From NCBI GenBank assembly GCA_017429525.1, contig JAFROT010000028.1, positions 1-64,000 of the forward strand: a DNA stretch of 64,000 nt, read 5' to 3'. Under the pieces are notes generated by a model. It ran no database searches. It was not told where the DNA came from and was given only the letters and a program-made list of their open reading frames with translations. Below are positions 9,217-17,026 of this stretch, one piece after another. Made by a program: the position numbers and the translations under genes. How positions within the stretch are numbered: position 1 is the first letter of the stretch; each line of letters opens with the position of its first letter. This DNA is from Bacteroidaceae bacterium (GTDB lineage: Bacteria; Bacteroidota; Bacteroidia; Bacteroidales; Bacteroidaceae).

Positions 9217-9262
9217 TTTTTTGAGAATTTGTTTGGAGATTGGGAAGAAATGTGTACCTTTG
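9217..9262 (+). promoter_or_regulatory. Repeated promoter module P, copy in cassette 2
   Basis: Bacteroidetes-type promoter: TTG at 9233-9235, 19-nt spacer, TACCTTTG at 9255-9262. About 45 bp around it (TGAGAATTTGTTTGGAGATT through GGGAAGAAATGTG) is almost identical in the modules at 9587 and 9795. Confidence 0.8.
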
Positions 9263-9267
9263 CAGCG

Positions 9268-9332
9268 CAGCATTTACTATATTTATGGATTGGCTGTGCC
9301 AAGGTCACCTCATTCTATGGGGTGGCTTTTTT
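9268..9332 (+). ncRNA. Predicted small RNA, cassette 2
   Basis: About 65 nt from the predicted start downstream of TACCTTTG to a T-run at 9326-9332. The 5' part folds GCGCAGC with GCTGTGC; the 3' part folds CACCTC with GGGGTG directly before the T-run, a terminator. There is no open frame of note. The body is unlike the other cassette RNAs although the promoter is the same. Confidence 0.55.
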
Positions 9333-9549
9333 GATAGACTATTTTGTCATTCTGCATACAAACCACTTCATCAAAAGCTACCCATGGTCCGTCTTCGCCT
9401 TTTAAACCCTTATACCTAATTAAAGCTTTTTCAAAAACATCCAAATTATAATTATTTTCATAGAAGTATATTATTGCAACTTTACAACCAGGTTTTTCTG
9501 CGCAATGGATCAACCCTTTTTTGATGTTATTGGTTGAATGGCCATTTTG
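9310..9549 (-). pseudogene. Toxin-like C-terminal fragment, cut at repeat R3
   Basis: The minus-strand frame opens at a TAA inside R3 and encodes about 79 residues including GHSTNNIKKGLIHC, VAIIYFYENN and VVCMQND, ending SHPIE. The pattern resembles C-terminal nuclease tips of polymorphic (CdiA/MuF-type) toxins, judged from memory of family motifs only. There is no good start codon (first candidate TTG at 9513) and the N-terminal part is missing. The stop lies inside the terminator hairpin of the convergent small RNA at 9268-9332. Confidence 0.45.
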
Positions 9550-9584
9550 GTTTTAACCGTTTCAATTGATGAGGTGTTTAATAC
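9550..9584 (+). repeat. 35-bp repeat R3
   Basis: Consensus copy. Its left edge is the break point of the toxin-like fragment at 9310-9549 and its right edge leads into a promoter module. Confidence 0.92.
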
Positions 9585-9586
9585 AT

Positions 9587-9641
9587 TTGCTTCATTTTTT
9601 TGAGATTTTGTTTGGAGATTGGGAAGAAATGTGTACCTTTG
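9587..9641 (+). promoter_or_regulatory. Repeated promoter module P, copy in cassette 3
   Basis: TTG at 9612-9614, 19-nt spacer, TACCTTTG at 9634-9641, in the same roughly 45-bp context as the other copies. It has a longer AT-rich lead (TTTGCTTC) shared with the copy near 9795. Confidence 0.8.
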
Positions 9642-9646
9642 CAACA

Positions 9647-9717
9647 CTATTTGGTATTGGCGAGCCGTAACCATCCGTCGCCATAACCGCCAGCGCTGAT
9701 TTTTTTCAGCGCTTTTT
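9647..9717 (+). ncRNA. Predicted small RNA, cassette 3
   Basis: About 71 nt. Hairpin 1 pairs TGGCGA with TCGCCA; the terminator hairpin pairs AGCGCTGA with TCAGCGCT across a T-rich loop and ends in T5. The cassette contains almost nothing else: only 19 bp separate the T-run from R4. Confidence 0.6.
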
Positions 9718-9736
9718 GTTTGTATATAGGAATAGT

Positions 9737-9771
9737 GTTTTAACCGTTTCAATTGATGATGTGTTTAATAC
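9737..9771 (+). repeat. 35-bp repeat R4
   Basis: Copy with one change (GATGATGTG for GATGAGGTG). Confidence 0.92.
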
Positions 9772-9794
9772 TCGAGAAGGGCATTTTTATCGAT

Positions 9795-9850
9795 TTGCTT
9801 CATTTTTTTTGAGAATTTGTTTGGAGATTGGGAAGAAATGTGTACTTTTG
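9795..9850 (+). promoter_or_regulatory. Repeated promoter module P, copy in cassette 4
   Basis: TTG at 9821-9823, 19-nt spacer, TACTTTTG at 9843-9850; context as in the other two copies. Confidence 0.78.
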
Positions 9851-9855
9851 CAGCG

Positions 9856-9925
9856 AGGATTTCGTAGCTAATGACTACCAATTCCTCGACTGCGGGGGCT
9901 GGCTTTAGCCAGCCGTCCGTTTTTT
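9856..9925 (+). ncRNA. Predicted small RNA, cassette 4
   Basis: About 70 nt. The 5' hairpin pairs CGAGGA with TCCTCG and inside it GTAG with CTAC. The terminator GGCTGGCT-TT-AGCCAGCC, extended by CGG/CCG, is followed by T6. The promoter-hairpin-terminator design matches the other cassettes but the sequence differs. Confidence 0.6.
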
Positions 9926-9989
9926 ATATAGTAATGTAAGGTTTCCGTTTCGCTCCCTTATCCAAACCTCTTCTATTTCTTCACCTCTG
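9905..9989 (-). pseudogene. Short coding remnant cut at repeat R5
   Basis: A minus-strand frame runs from R5 for about 27 codons (contains VWIRERNGNLTLLYKK) to a TAA inside the small-RNA terminator. It reads like the end of a protein, but at this length chance is possible. Confidence 0.25.
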
Positions 9990-10024
9990 GTTTTAACCGT
10001 TTCAATTGATGAGGTGTTTAATAC
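9990..10024 (+). repeat. 35-bp repeat R5
   Basis: Consensus copy. No P module follows; instead a toxin-like coding tail begins at its right edge. Confidence 0.92.
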
Positions 10025-10291
10025 AAAAAAACCGACTTCCTAATCGGTGGCCTCTTGTTTGATGGAAAAAGCATGATGAAACTTGAAAAAAGTGGGGATA
10101 AGGAAAAATATAAAATGGCCATAAGAAATCATATAAAAAAGGCGAAAAAACAAGCAGACAATGTAATCTTGGAACCAACATTTGTTTCAAGAAAGGTAAT
10201 ACACGATGGCATTTATGGATTTCTGAGACAGTCACAAAGAAACAGAATAATAATTGTCAAATATGGAAACAAATGCCTTGTGTATAAATAA
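10022..10291 (+). pseudogene. Toxin-like C-terminal fragment, cut at repeat R5
   Basis: The frame opens at a stop inside R5 and encodes about 89 residues: TDFLIGGLLFDGKSMMK, then RNHIKKAKKQADNVILE, then GFLRQSQRNRIIIVKYG, ending CLVYK. The DFLI-GK-HIKKAKKQADN-IIIVK pattern is that of BECR/CdiA-type toxin nuclease tips in phage MuF and contact-dependent toxins (motif memory, not a search). An internal ATG at 10073 would drop conserved residues, so I call it a truncated tip and not an intact gene. The stop is followed directly by a palindromic terminator shared with a convergent small RNA. Confidence 0.5.
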
Positions 10292-10350
10292 AAAAACGGG
10301 GAAATTCCCCGTTCGAGAGTTCCGACCAGGCACGAAGCTTTGACCAGATC
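10288..10350 (-). ncRNA. Predicted small RNA, cassette 5 (minus strand)
   Basis: About 62 nt downstream of the minus-strand promoter at 10356-10385, ending in the perfect palindrome AACGGGGAAATTCCCCGTT (10295-10313) followed on the minus strand by a T7 run. The cassette has the same parts as cassette 2 in mirror image: toxin tail and small RNA converge on one terminator. Confidence 0.5.
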
Positions 10351-10355
10351 CGCCA

Positions 10356-10385
10356 CAAAGGTAAGCATTTATTTTGAAACCACAA
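10356..10385 (-). promoter_or_regulatory. Promoter of cassette 5 small RNA
   Basis: On the minus strand: TTG (10385-10383), 19-nt spacer, TACCTTTG (10363-10356). It lacks the shared context of module P. Confidence 0.65.
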
Positions 10386-10438
10386 ACAAAAATGACGAAA
10401 AAAGAAGAAGAAAACGTCAAAAAGTGGAAGTTGAAGGC

Positions 10439-10473
10439 GTTTTAACCGTTTCAATTGACGAGGTGTTTAATAC
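10439..10473 (+). repeat. 35-bp repeat R6
   Basis: Last copy, one change (TTGACGAGG). Beyond it the sequence returns to host composition at tcdA. Confidence 0.92.
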
Positions 10474-10577
10474 CTGTATCTTGTAATTGGTATATATTGA
10501 GATAGTTGCGGCATCGACTTCGCTCAAAAAATGGTGGTTTTTACCTGCTTTGTCTTCAAATGCCGCGGTTTTTTTGT

Positions 10578-11450
10578 TCATTCCCGGCAGAGATCCTGCA
10601 TCACAAGGCCGGCGAGGGTGAAGCCGAAGATGGCGGTCGTGTGGGCTACGGTTCCGTTGACGTGCACTTTCTGTTCGTGCCAGTCAGCGGGGGCTGCATG
10701 GCCCTTATGGCTTGTCGGTTCAAGGCTGCTGGCTTGGCACGTCTGTTCGCCTTTGCCCTTAAAAACGGTGTCTCTATTTGCAAGAACCTCCCCTTTATCC
10801 GCGATGAATCCGTCGTTTTCCGTCATTTGTCTGCCTTTGTTCGTCAGCACTTCAGGGGAGTAGACGACACGGAATTTGCGGGCAGGGAACAGCTTGGAGC
10901 GCTTGAACTTCTGCCGGAGGGCACGCGCCAGCGGACAACCTTTGACCTGCCAGAACTCATCGACGCGGATCTGCGTGGGGTCCATCTTCAAGGCTGCGCC
11001 CATTGATGAAAAGAATTTGACATAATGGGGTAGGGAGGTAGCATGCCGAATCAGTTCGGCTTTACATCCCAGCGAGTCGATGGCGTCGATGACGTAGTCG
11101 TAGGTCTCGAGATGAAAGGAGTCGCGTGTCGAGCGGTCGTAGACGCCTTCGATAGCTTCAACCTCTGCTTTAGGGTTTATGGCTAAAAGCCTTGATTTCA
11201 TGGCTTCTACTTTCACGTAGCCAATAGTCTCTGTAGTGGCTGGACATTGGCGGTTCACGTTGGTCGCGTCAACGCGGTCGCTATCCACCATAGTCAGATG
11301 TCCGATGCCGCTCCTGATGAGGCTCTCGGCTGCCCAACTGCCCACGCCGCCAACGCCAAAAATGATGACACGGCAAGCCCTTATCCGCTCCATTGCCGCC
11401 TCGCCGACCAGCAGGGCCGTGCGGCTGAAAATATCATTTTCAATAGCCAT
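10578..11450 (-). CDS. tcdA: tRNA threonylcarbamoyladenosine dehydratase TcdA
   Basis: 290 aa E1/ThiF-like enzyme that dehydrates t6A37 of tRNAs to its cyclic form using ATP. Visible features: nucleotide-binding loop VIIFGVGGVGSWAAE near residue 28, the VDSDRVDATNVNRQ motif typical of the ThiF/MoeB/TcdA fold, and DAIDSLGCKAELI. The C-terminal KFRVVYSPE region also fits TcdA. I start at 11450 (MAIENDIFSR), the usual family N-terminus; a longer frame upstream would read through its own promoter. Confidence 0.9.
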   Translation of the reverse strand: MAIENDIFSRTALLVGEAAMERIRACRVIIFGVGGVGSWAAESLIRSGIGHLTMVDSDRVDATNVNRQCPATTETIGYVKVEAMKSRLLAINPKAEVEAIEGVYDRSTRDSFHLETYDYVIDAIDSLGCKAELIRHATSLPHYVKFFSSMGAALKMDPTQIRVDEFWQVKGCPLARALRQKFKRSKLFPARKFRVVYSPEVLTNKGRQMTENDGFIADKGEVLANRDTVFKGKGEQTCQASSLEPTSHKGHAAPADWHEQKVHVNGTVAHTTAIFGFTLAGLVMQDLCRE

Positions 11451-11465
11451 TTTTTTTCTTAATTT

Positions 11466-11502
11466 TGGTGCGAAGGTACGTTTTATTCTTAACAAAACCA
11501 AA
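11466..11502 (-). promoter_or_regulatory. Promoter of tcdA
   Basis: On the minus strand TTG, a 20-nt spacer and TACCTTCG sit about 20 bp upstream of the tcdA ATG, divergent from the pfp promoter. Confidence 0.6.
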
Positions 11503-11517
11503 AATAGACCGCATTAT

Positions 11518-11548
11518 TTGCTTGTCAGCAAAAAAAAGCGTACCTTTG
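11518..11548 (+). promoter_or_regulatory. Promoter of pfp
   Basis: TTG at 11518-11520, 20-nt spacer, TACCTTTG at 11541-11548, about 38 bp before the pfp ATG. Confidence 0.75.
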
Positions 11549-11586
11549 CATCGTAAAAACAACAACCATTCATAAACTTTATACAA

Positions 11587-13236
11587 ATGACCAAAAGCGC
11601 ATTACAAATCGCAAGGGCTGCCTATCAGCCCAAACTCCCGAAAGCTCTCCAAGGCCCTGTAGTAGCCAAGGAAGGTGCTGCTACTCAGAGTGTTGGCGAC
11701 CAAGCCAAGATCAAGGAACTGTTCCCGAACACATACGGTCTGCCCGTCATCGAGTTCGTCTCTGGCGAAGCTAAGCAGCAGGATCCCATCAACGTGGGCG
11801 TCATCCTCTCTGGCGGTCAGGCTCCTGGCGGACACAACGTCATCAGCGGCCTCTTCGACGGCGTCAAGAACATCAATCCCGCCTCCAAGCTCTACGGCTT
11901 TATCCTTGGCCCTGGTGGCCTCGTAGACCATAAATATATGGAACTGACCGCCGACATCATCGACGAGTACCGCAACACAGGTGGCTTCGACATCATCGGC
12001 AGCGGCCGCACGAAGCTCGAGAAGGTCGACCAGTTCGAGAAGGGCATCGAGATCCTGCGTGAGCTGGGCATCAAGGCCCTCGTCATCATCGGTGGCGACG
12101 ATTCCAATACGAACGCTTGCGTGCTGGCTGAGTACTATGCAGCCAAGCAGTATGGCGTGCAGGTCATCGGCTGCCCCAAGACCATCGACGGCGACCTGAA
12201 GAACGAGCAGATCGAGACCAGCTTCGGCTTCGATACCGCTTGCAAGACCTACTCCGAGCTCATCGGCAACATCCAGCGCGACTGCAACAGCGCCCGCAAG
12301 TACTGGCACTTCATCAAGCTGATGGGCCGTTCGGCCAGCCATATCGCCCTGGAGTGCGCCCTGCAGACACAGCCCAACGTCTGCCTCGTCAGCGAGGAGG
12401 TTGAGCAGAAGGAGATGAGCCTCGACGACGTCGTGCGCTATATCGCCGACATCGTGGCTGCCCGTGCTGCCGACGGCAACAACTTCGGCACGGTGCTCAT
12501 TCCCGAGGGCCTTATCGAGTTCATTCCCGCTATCAAGAAGCTCATCCGCGAGCTCAACGAAGTGCTGACCGATCCTGCTACGGGCGAGCCTCGTGAGTTT
12601 GCAAGTGCCGACGAGCAGATTGCTTTCGTCAAGGGCAACATCGCCAAGGACAACCTGGCTGTGCTCGAGAGCCTGCCCGAGGACGTGGCACGCCAGCTCT
12701 GCCTCGATCGCGACCCCCACGGCAACGTGCAGGTCAGCCTCATCGAGACCGAGAAACTCCTCTCGCGCATGGTCGCCAAGCGCCTGGCCGAGATGAAGGC
12801 CGAGGGCAAGTATGTGGGCAAGTTCAGCACGCAGCACCACTTCTTCGGCTACGAAGGCCGTTGCGCCGCTCCCTCCAACTACGATGCCGACTATTGCTAC
12901 AGCCTCGGCTTCAACGCCAGCCGCCTCATCGCTGCCGGCAAGACGGGCTACATGAGCATCATCAAGAACACCACGGCTCCTGCTGCTGAGTGGATTGCCG
13001 GTGGCGTGCCCATCACGATGATGATGAACATCGAGCGCCGTAATGGTGCCGACAAGCCCGTCATCCGCAAGGCCCTCGTCGAACTCGATGGCGCTCCCTT
13101 CAAGTTCTTCGCCGCTCATCGCGAGGAGTGGGCCCGTCAGACGGCTTACGTCTATCCCGGTCCTATCCAGTACTTCGGTCCTACCGAGGTCTGCGACCAG
13201 CCCACGAAGACGTTGCAGCTCGAACAGGCTAAGTAA
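11587..13236 (+). CDS. pfp: Diphosphate-dependent fructose-6-phosphate 1-phosphotransferase
   Basis: 549 aa, the long PFP class. It interconverts fructose 6-phosphate and fructose 1,6-bisphosphate using pyrophosphate in place of ATP, a reversible step in glycolysis. Motifs: [15 protein letters not shown] (near residue 79), [21 protein letters not shown] (near residue 199, catalytic Asp region) and [20 protein letters not shown] rather than GGDG motif marks PPi specificity in this family. The gene stands alone with its own promoter, and a tandem glycogen module lies 20 kb away. Confidence 0.93.
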   Translation: MTKSALQIARAAYQPKLPKALQGPVVAKEGAATQSVGDQAKIKELFPNTYGLPVIEFVSGEAKQQDPINVGVILSGGQAPGGHNVISGLFDGVKNINPASKLYGFILGPGGLVDHKYMELTADIIDEYRNTGGFDIIGSGRTKLEKVDQFEKGIEILRELGIKALVIIGGDDSNTNACVLAEYYAAKQYGVQVIGCPKTIDGDLKNEQIETSFGFDTACKTYSELIGNIQRDCNSARKYWHFIKLMGRSASHIALECALQTQPNVCLVSEEVEQKEMSLDDVVRYIADIVAARAADGNNFGTVLIPEGLIEFIPAIKKLIRELNEVLTDPATGEPREFASADEQIAFVKGNIAKDNLAVLESLPEDVARQLCLDRDPHGNVQVSLIETEKLLSRMVAKRLAEMKAEGKYVGKFSTQHHFFGYEGRCAAPSNYDADYCYSLGFNASRLIAAGKTGYMSIIKNTTAPAAEWIAGGVPITMMMNIERRNGADKPVIRKALVELDGAPFKFFAAHREEWARQTAYVYPGPIQYFGPTEVCDQPTKTLQLEQAK

Positions 13237-13287
13237 CAGACGCTGTTTCCGCGCTCAATAGTTTTTATAAGCGAAACAACGGTTGCC

Positions 13288-14232
13288 TTGAACAAAACCA
13301 AGAAATCACCCACGTCAGCGGTGCCCGCACTCCAAAGTGCGGGTACCGTTGTTCGTGAGCGAAAGCCACAGAAGCGGCGCTCGCCCCAGCGTTCACAGCA
13401 ACGCTCGGGCCGACGTCGTCGCAAGAGCAGCCACAAGCCCTTCTGGCGCCGTATTCCCCTGTGGGCGCTCGTCACGGGCGTGGGGCTTGTTGTGGCCCTC
13501 TACCTCTTCCTCTTTTATTATTTCTTCGTCGGACCCTTCTCGTTCCGCTGGAAAGCCATCTATGGCGACCCCGTCTACCCCGAGGGCTATGAAGTGCGCG
13601 GCCTCGACATCAGCCACTATCAGGACCGCATCTCGTGGGAACGGCTTCGTAACGCCAACATCAGCGGGCAACCCGTGCGCTTCGTCTTCATCAAGGCAAC
13701 GGAGGGCGAGAGCCTTATCGACGAGAACTTCAACGAAAACTTCTACCAGGCACGCCAGAACGATATTATTCGTGGTGCCTATCATTTCTTCGTCCCTGAT
13801 GTCGACGCGCGCCGACAAGCCCGATTCTTCATCAAGCAGGTCCACCTCGAACAGGGCGATCTGCCGCCAGTCCTCGACGTTGAGAAGGCTGGCAATCTCA
13901 ACACGCATCAGCTGCAGAAAGCTGTTCGCCAATGGCTGGACATCGTGGAGCAGCACTATGGTGTCAAGCCCATCCTCTATACAGGCTACAAATTCAAGCT
14001 GCAATACCTCAACACCCCCGCTTTCGACGAATATCCTTATTGGATTGCGCATTACTATGTCGGAAAACTGGAGTACACTGGTCCTTGGGCCTTCTGGCAG
14101 TATACCGACGTTGGGCATGTCGATGGCATAAATGGCTATGTCGACTGCAACACGTTCAATGGAACGCTCCAGCAGTTGCATGCCCTCACCATTAAAGCAG
14201 AAGAAGTTGACCTCATCGGTCTCCAAGAATAA
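13288..14232 (+). CDS. Membrane-anchored GH25 lysozyme-like muramidase
   Basis: About 314 aa. A basic N-terminal tail rich in Arg, Lys and Ser is followed by one membrane segment (IPLWALVTGVGLVVALYLF, about residues 57-80) and a GH25 domain (about 105-305) with VRGLDISHYQ, VFIKATEG, GAYHFF and LDVEK, which hold the catalytic acidic residues of the family. It should cut the MurNAc-GlcNAc bond of peptidoglycan from the periplasmic side. No ATG exists upstream of the membrane segment; TTG at 13288 is the best start, so the N-terminus is uncertain. Confidence 0.85.
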   Translation: MNKTKKSPTSAVPALQSAGTVVRERKPQKRRSPQRSQQRSGRRRRKSSHKPFWRRIPLWALVTGVGLVVALYLFLFYYFFVGPFSFRWKAIYGDPVYPEGYEVRGLDISHYQDRISWERLRNANISGQPVRFVFIKATEGESLIDENFNENFYQARQNDIIRGAYHFFVPDVDARRQARFFIKQVHLEQGDLPPVLDVEKAGNLNTHQLQKAVRQWLDIVEQHYGVKPILYTGYKFKLQYLNTPAFDEYPYWIAHYYVGKLEYTGPWAFWQYTDVGHVDGINGYVDCNTFNGTLQQLHALTIKAEEVDLIGLQE

Positions 14233-14303
14233 TACCCTACACAATTAAACAAAAAAACGACATCCCCGCAGGTTCGTGCTTTTCGCAAGGCCTGCTAAAA
14301 TGT

Positions 14304-15266
14304 ATGACAACAATGAAAAAGACATTCTTTTCACTCACTCTTTGCCTCCTCGCTTCAGTCTGTACAGAGGCACAACAACTTCAACTCAAGTACGCCGATT
14401 TCGACCAATGGATCACGCGCGACGTCAGGGAGAGCAAGATCATCGGAGGTGCCACGAAAACCCTCTATGAGGTTGGTCCCGCCGGCAAGTGGGCAGGCTC
14501 TGTCCCTTATGTCAATCAGGGCGGCTCGCCTTGGGCAAACAGCAACGTGATGGCTAAGGTGGCAGGCGTGGTCAAGACGAACACCAGCGTCTATCGCGAG
14601 CGTCGTGGTTCGGGCTATTGCGCTCGCATGGTGACGCACGTCGAGGGAGTCAAGGTGTTAGGATTGGTCAACATCCACGTCCTGGCTGCTGGTTCTATCT
14701 ATGTCGGCGCCATGATCGAGCCTATCACGAGCTCGAGCAATCCCATGGGCAAACTCGATTACGGCATCCCCTTCACCGCCCGTCCCAAGGCTTTGCAGTT
14801 TGACTATAAGGTGAAGCTTTCGGGCAAGAGCGACCGCATCCGTCGGACGGGCTTCAGCCCTGTCAAGAACATCCCTGGAATGGACATGCCCGCTGTCATC
14901 TGCCTGCTGCAGAAGCGTTGGGAGGATAGCGAGGGCAACATCTATGCCAAGCGTATCGGCACGGCCATACATTACTTCACCAAGGATTCCGAATGGGTCA
15001 ACGGCGCTAAGTTCACCATTCATTATGGCGACATCACGGGTGAGAGCTACTACAAGAGCTATATGAACCTCTTCCAGGGCGGCGACGACCAGAAGTATGC
15101 CCTCAACTCGAAGGGTAAGATTGTCCCCGTTCGCGAGATTGAATGGGCAGATGCCAACGACACGCCCACTCACCTCTGCCTGCAGTTCGCCTCCAGCCAC
15201 GGAGGAGCTTACATCGGAGCCGAAGGCACTACGTTCTGGATTGACAACGTCAAGTTCGTCTACTAA
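14304..15266 (+). CDS. Secreted PCMD-domain protein
   Basis: 320 aa with a signal peptide (MKKTFFSLTLCLLASVCTEA from the second Met at 14313) and a beta-sandwich body. DYGIPFTARPKALQFDYKV and the ending FWIDNVKFVY are typical of the putative carbohydrate metabolism domain (PF13201) found in Bacteroidetes secreted proteins. Function is unknown beyond a probable carbohydrate-related surface role. It is followed 25 bp later by nspC on the same strand. Confidence 0.75.
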   Translation: MTTMKKTFFSLTLCLLASVCTEAQQLQLKYADFDQWITRDVRESKIIGGATKTLYEVGPAGKWAGSVPYVNQGGSPWANSNVMAKVAGVVKTNTSVYRERRGSGYCARMVTHVEGVKVLGLVNIHVLAAGSIYVGAMIEPITSSSNPMGKLDYGIPFTARPKALQFDYKVKLSGKSDRIRRTGFSPVKNIPGMDMPAVICLLQKRWEDSEGNIYAKRIGTAIHYFTKDSEWVNGAKFTIHYGDITGESYYKSYMNLFQGGDDQKYALNSKGKIVPVREIEWADANDTPTHLCLQFASSHGGAYIGAEGTTFWIDNVKFVY

Positions 15267-15291
15267 TCATGCCTCGCGTTCCGGCTTCAGC

Positions 15292-16620
15292 ATGAAGTCC
15301 GTCAGTTCATACTTGCACACCCCGTCTATGGTACATCCCACTCCATACTATCTCCTCGAGGAGAGTAAGTTGCGACGCAACCTCAGCCTCATCCGTGATG
15401 TAGCCGAGCGTAGTGGCGCCGAGATTATTCTCGCCTTCAAGGCTTTTGCCCTTTGGAAGACATTCCCCATCTTCCGCGAGTACATCAACGCCACGACAGC
15501 TTCTTCGCCAGACGAAGCACGTCTTGCCCTTGAGGAATTTGGAGCACCAGCCCACACCTATAGCCCTGCTTACACTGAACGGGATTTTCCCGAGATCCTG
15601 CGTTGCTCGTCTCATGTTACGTTCAATTCTCTCTCGCAGTTCCGCCGTTTCCTGCCGCTTGTTGGGGCGTCAGCGCCCATCGATTCTGCTGATGGGAAGG
15701 TCGCCCGTCCAGCAGTCTCCCTCGGCCTTCGCGTCAACCCCGAATACAGCGAGATTGAAACCGAGCTTTACAATCCTTGTGCTCCAGGCTCCCGCTTTGG
15801 CGTGTTGGCTGCCGATCTCCCGTCGCCAGAACATTTCCCAGCTGCCATTGAGGGCTTCCACATCCATTGCCATTGCGAGAGCTCGGCTGACTCATTCGCG
15901 CGCACGCTCGTACATATTATAGATAAGTTCTCGCCTTGGTTCTCCCGTCTCAAGTGGATTAACTTTGGCGGCGGGCATCTCATGACGCGTGCCGATTATG
16001 ATGTCGATTTGCTTGTTCGCACGCTCCGTGACTTCCATGTCCGCTTCCCCCATCTGCAAATGATCCTCGAACCTGGTAGCGCCTTTGCCTGGCAGACAGG
16101 ACCGCTCGTGGCTTCAGTCGTCGACATCGTGGCGAACAAAGGCATTCAGACTGCTATCCTTGATGTCTCTTTCACCTGCCACATGCCCGATTGTCTCGAA
16201 ATGCCGTATCATCCGGAAGTGAAGGTGAGATATACCGGCACTCCTGACTCTTCTCTCGTCCTGCCTACAAAGATTGAAGCAGATGCCATCACCCCTGAAA
16301 AGGAAAGCCGTTCTGACATAGACGCAGCTCCCGCTCTATCCGTGAAGACGGGGGGAGAACCCTCTCCCGAAGAATCTTTCCTCTATCGCCTTGGTGGCAA
16401 TTCATGCCTTTCTGGCGATTTCATGGGTTCGTGGCGCTTTCCTCGTCCCCTCTCCGTTGGCGATGAGATCATCTTCGAGGATATGATTCATTATACCACC
16501 GTCAAGACCACTACCTTTAATGGTGTCCGCCATCCGTCCATACTCATCCGGCATACAGATGGGCGTACCGAGACCCTTCGTGACTACTGCTACGAGGACT
16601 ATCGCGATCGCATGGATTGA
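15292..16620 (+). CDS. nspC: Carboxynorspermidine decarboxylase
   Basis: 443 aa PLP enzyme of the fold III alanine racemase/DapDC group that makes spermidine or norspermidine by decarboxylation. Motifs: ILAFKAFA (PLP lysine), FHIHCHCESS, INFGGGH, LEPGSAFAW and TCHMPD. Start at 15292 (MKSVSSYLHTPS); 15328 (MVHPTPYY) is an alternative close to the usual family start. About 45 hydrophilic residues (TPDSSLV through PSPEES) interrupt the conserved region after the HPEVKVRYTG segment, making the protein longer than the usual size of about 380 aa. Confidence 0.88.
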   Translation: MKSVSSYLHTPSMVHPTPYYLLEESKLRRNLSLIRDVAERSGAEIILAFKAFALWKTFPIFREYINATTASSPDEARLALEEFGAPAHTYSPAYTERDFPEILRCSSHVTFNSLSQFRRFLPLVGASAPIDSADGKVARPAVSLGLRVNPEYSEIETELYNPCAPGSRFGVLAADLPSPEHFPAAIEGFHIHCHCESSADSFARTLVHIIDKFSPWFSRLKWINFGGGHLMTRADYDVDLLVRTLRDFHVRFPHLQMILEPGSAFAWQTGPLVASVVDIVANKGIQTAILDVSFTCHMPDCLEMPYHPEVKVRYTGTPDSSLVLPTKIEADAITPEKESRSDIDAAPALSVKTGGEPSPEESFLYRLGGNSCLSGDFMGSWRFPRPLSVGDEIIFEDMIHYTTVKTTTFNGVRHPSILIRHTDGRTETLRDYCYEDYRDRMD

Positions 16621-16629
16621 CCCATTTTG

Positions 16630-16654
16630 AGGGCTTTTTTGCGTCAAAAGCCCT
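16630..16654. terminator. Hairpin after nspC
   Basis: AGGGCTTTT (16630-16638) pairs with AAAAGCCCT (16646-16654) ten bases past the nspC stop. No clear T-run follows. Confidence 0.5.
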
Positions 16655-16703
16655 AATACAAGCGGAAAAATGCATTTTTCATGAAAAAAAACATCCAAAA
16701 CGC

Positions 16704-16733
16704 TTGCCATTTCCAGAAAAAGCAGTACCTTTG
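16704..16733 (+). promoter_or_regulatory. Promoter of tRNA-Gly-Leu-Leu operon
   Basis: TTG at 16704-16706, 19-nt spacer, TACCTTTG at 16726-16733, about 65 bp before the first tRNA. Confidence 0.75.
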
Positions 16734-16798
16734 CAACCGCATTCAGGAAATGCACTACGATCTTTGATTCTTTGAACAGCAAAATGCATACAGCATCT

Positions 16799-16871
<73 letters not shown>

Positions 16872-16912
16872 CTTGTCTGATGCTGGAGCTTTTGGAGCAT
16901 CGTGCTGAGCCT

Positions 16913-16993
16913 GCCCAGGTGGCGGAATGGTAGACGCGCTCGTTTCAGGTGCGAGTGTTGAGAGACGTGCAGGTTCGAGTCCTGTTCTGGGCA
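16913..16993 (+). tRNA. tRNA-Leu(CAG)
   Basis: 81 nt class II tRNA. Acceptor GCCCAGG, D arm TGGCGGAATGG, anticodon loop TTCAGGT with anticodon CAG, long variable arm and GGTTCGAGTCC T arm. Confidence 0.9.
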
Positions 16994-17026
16994 CTTTTAT
17001 CACGATGGCTGCGAAGGTTCGAAACT

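Noticed and set aside
9196-9405. 69-codon plus-strand frame over the cassette 2 promoter
   Set aside because: It begins in the repeat and crosses promoter, small RNA and terminator, so it cannot be a separate gene.
8894-10473. CRISPR array
   Set aside because: Repeat length and ends look right, but spacing is 152-414 bp and irregular, gaps hold promoters and coding remnants, and no cas genes are in the window.
8894-10473. The 35-bp repeat as a conserved protein motif (in-frame on either strand)
   Set aside because: Both strands are open through it, but downstream frames end after 6-27 codons with no conserved continuation and the upstream frame is not kept between copies.
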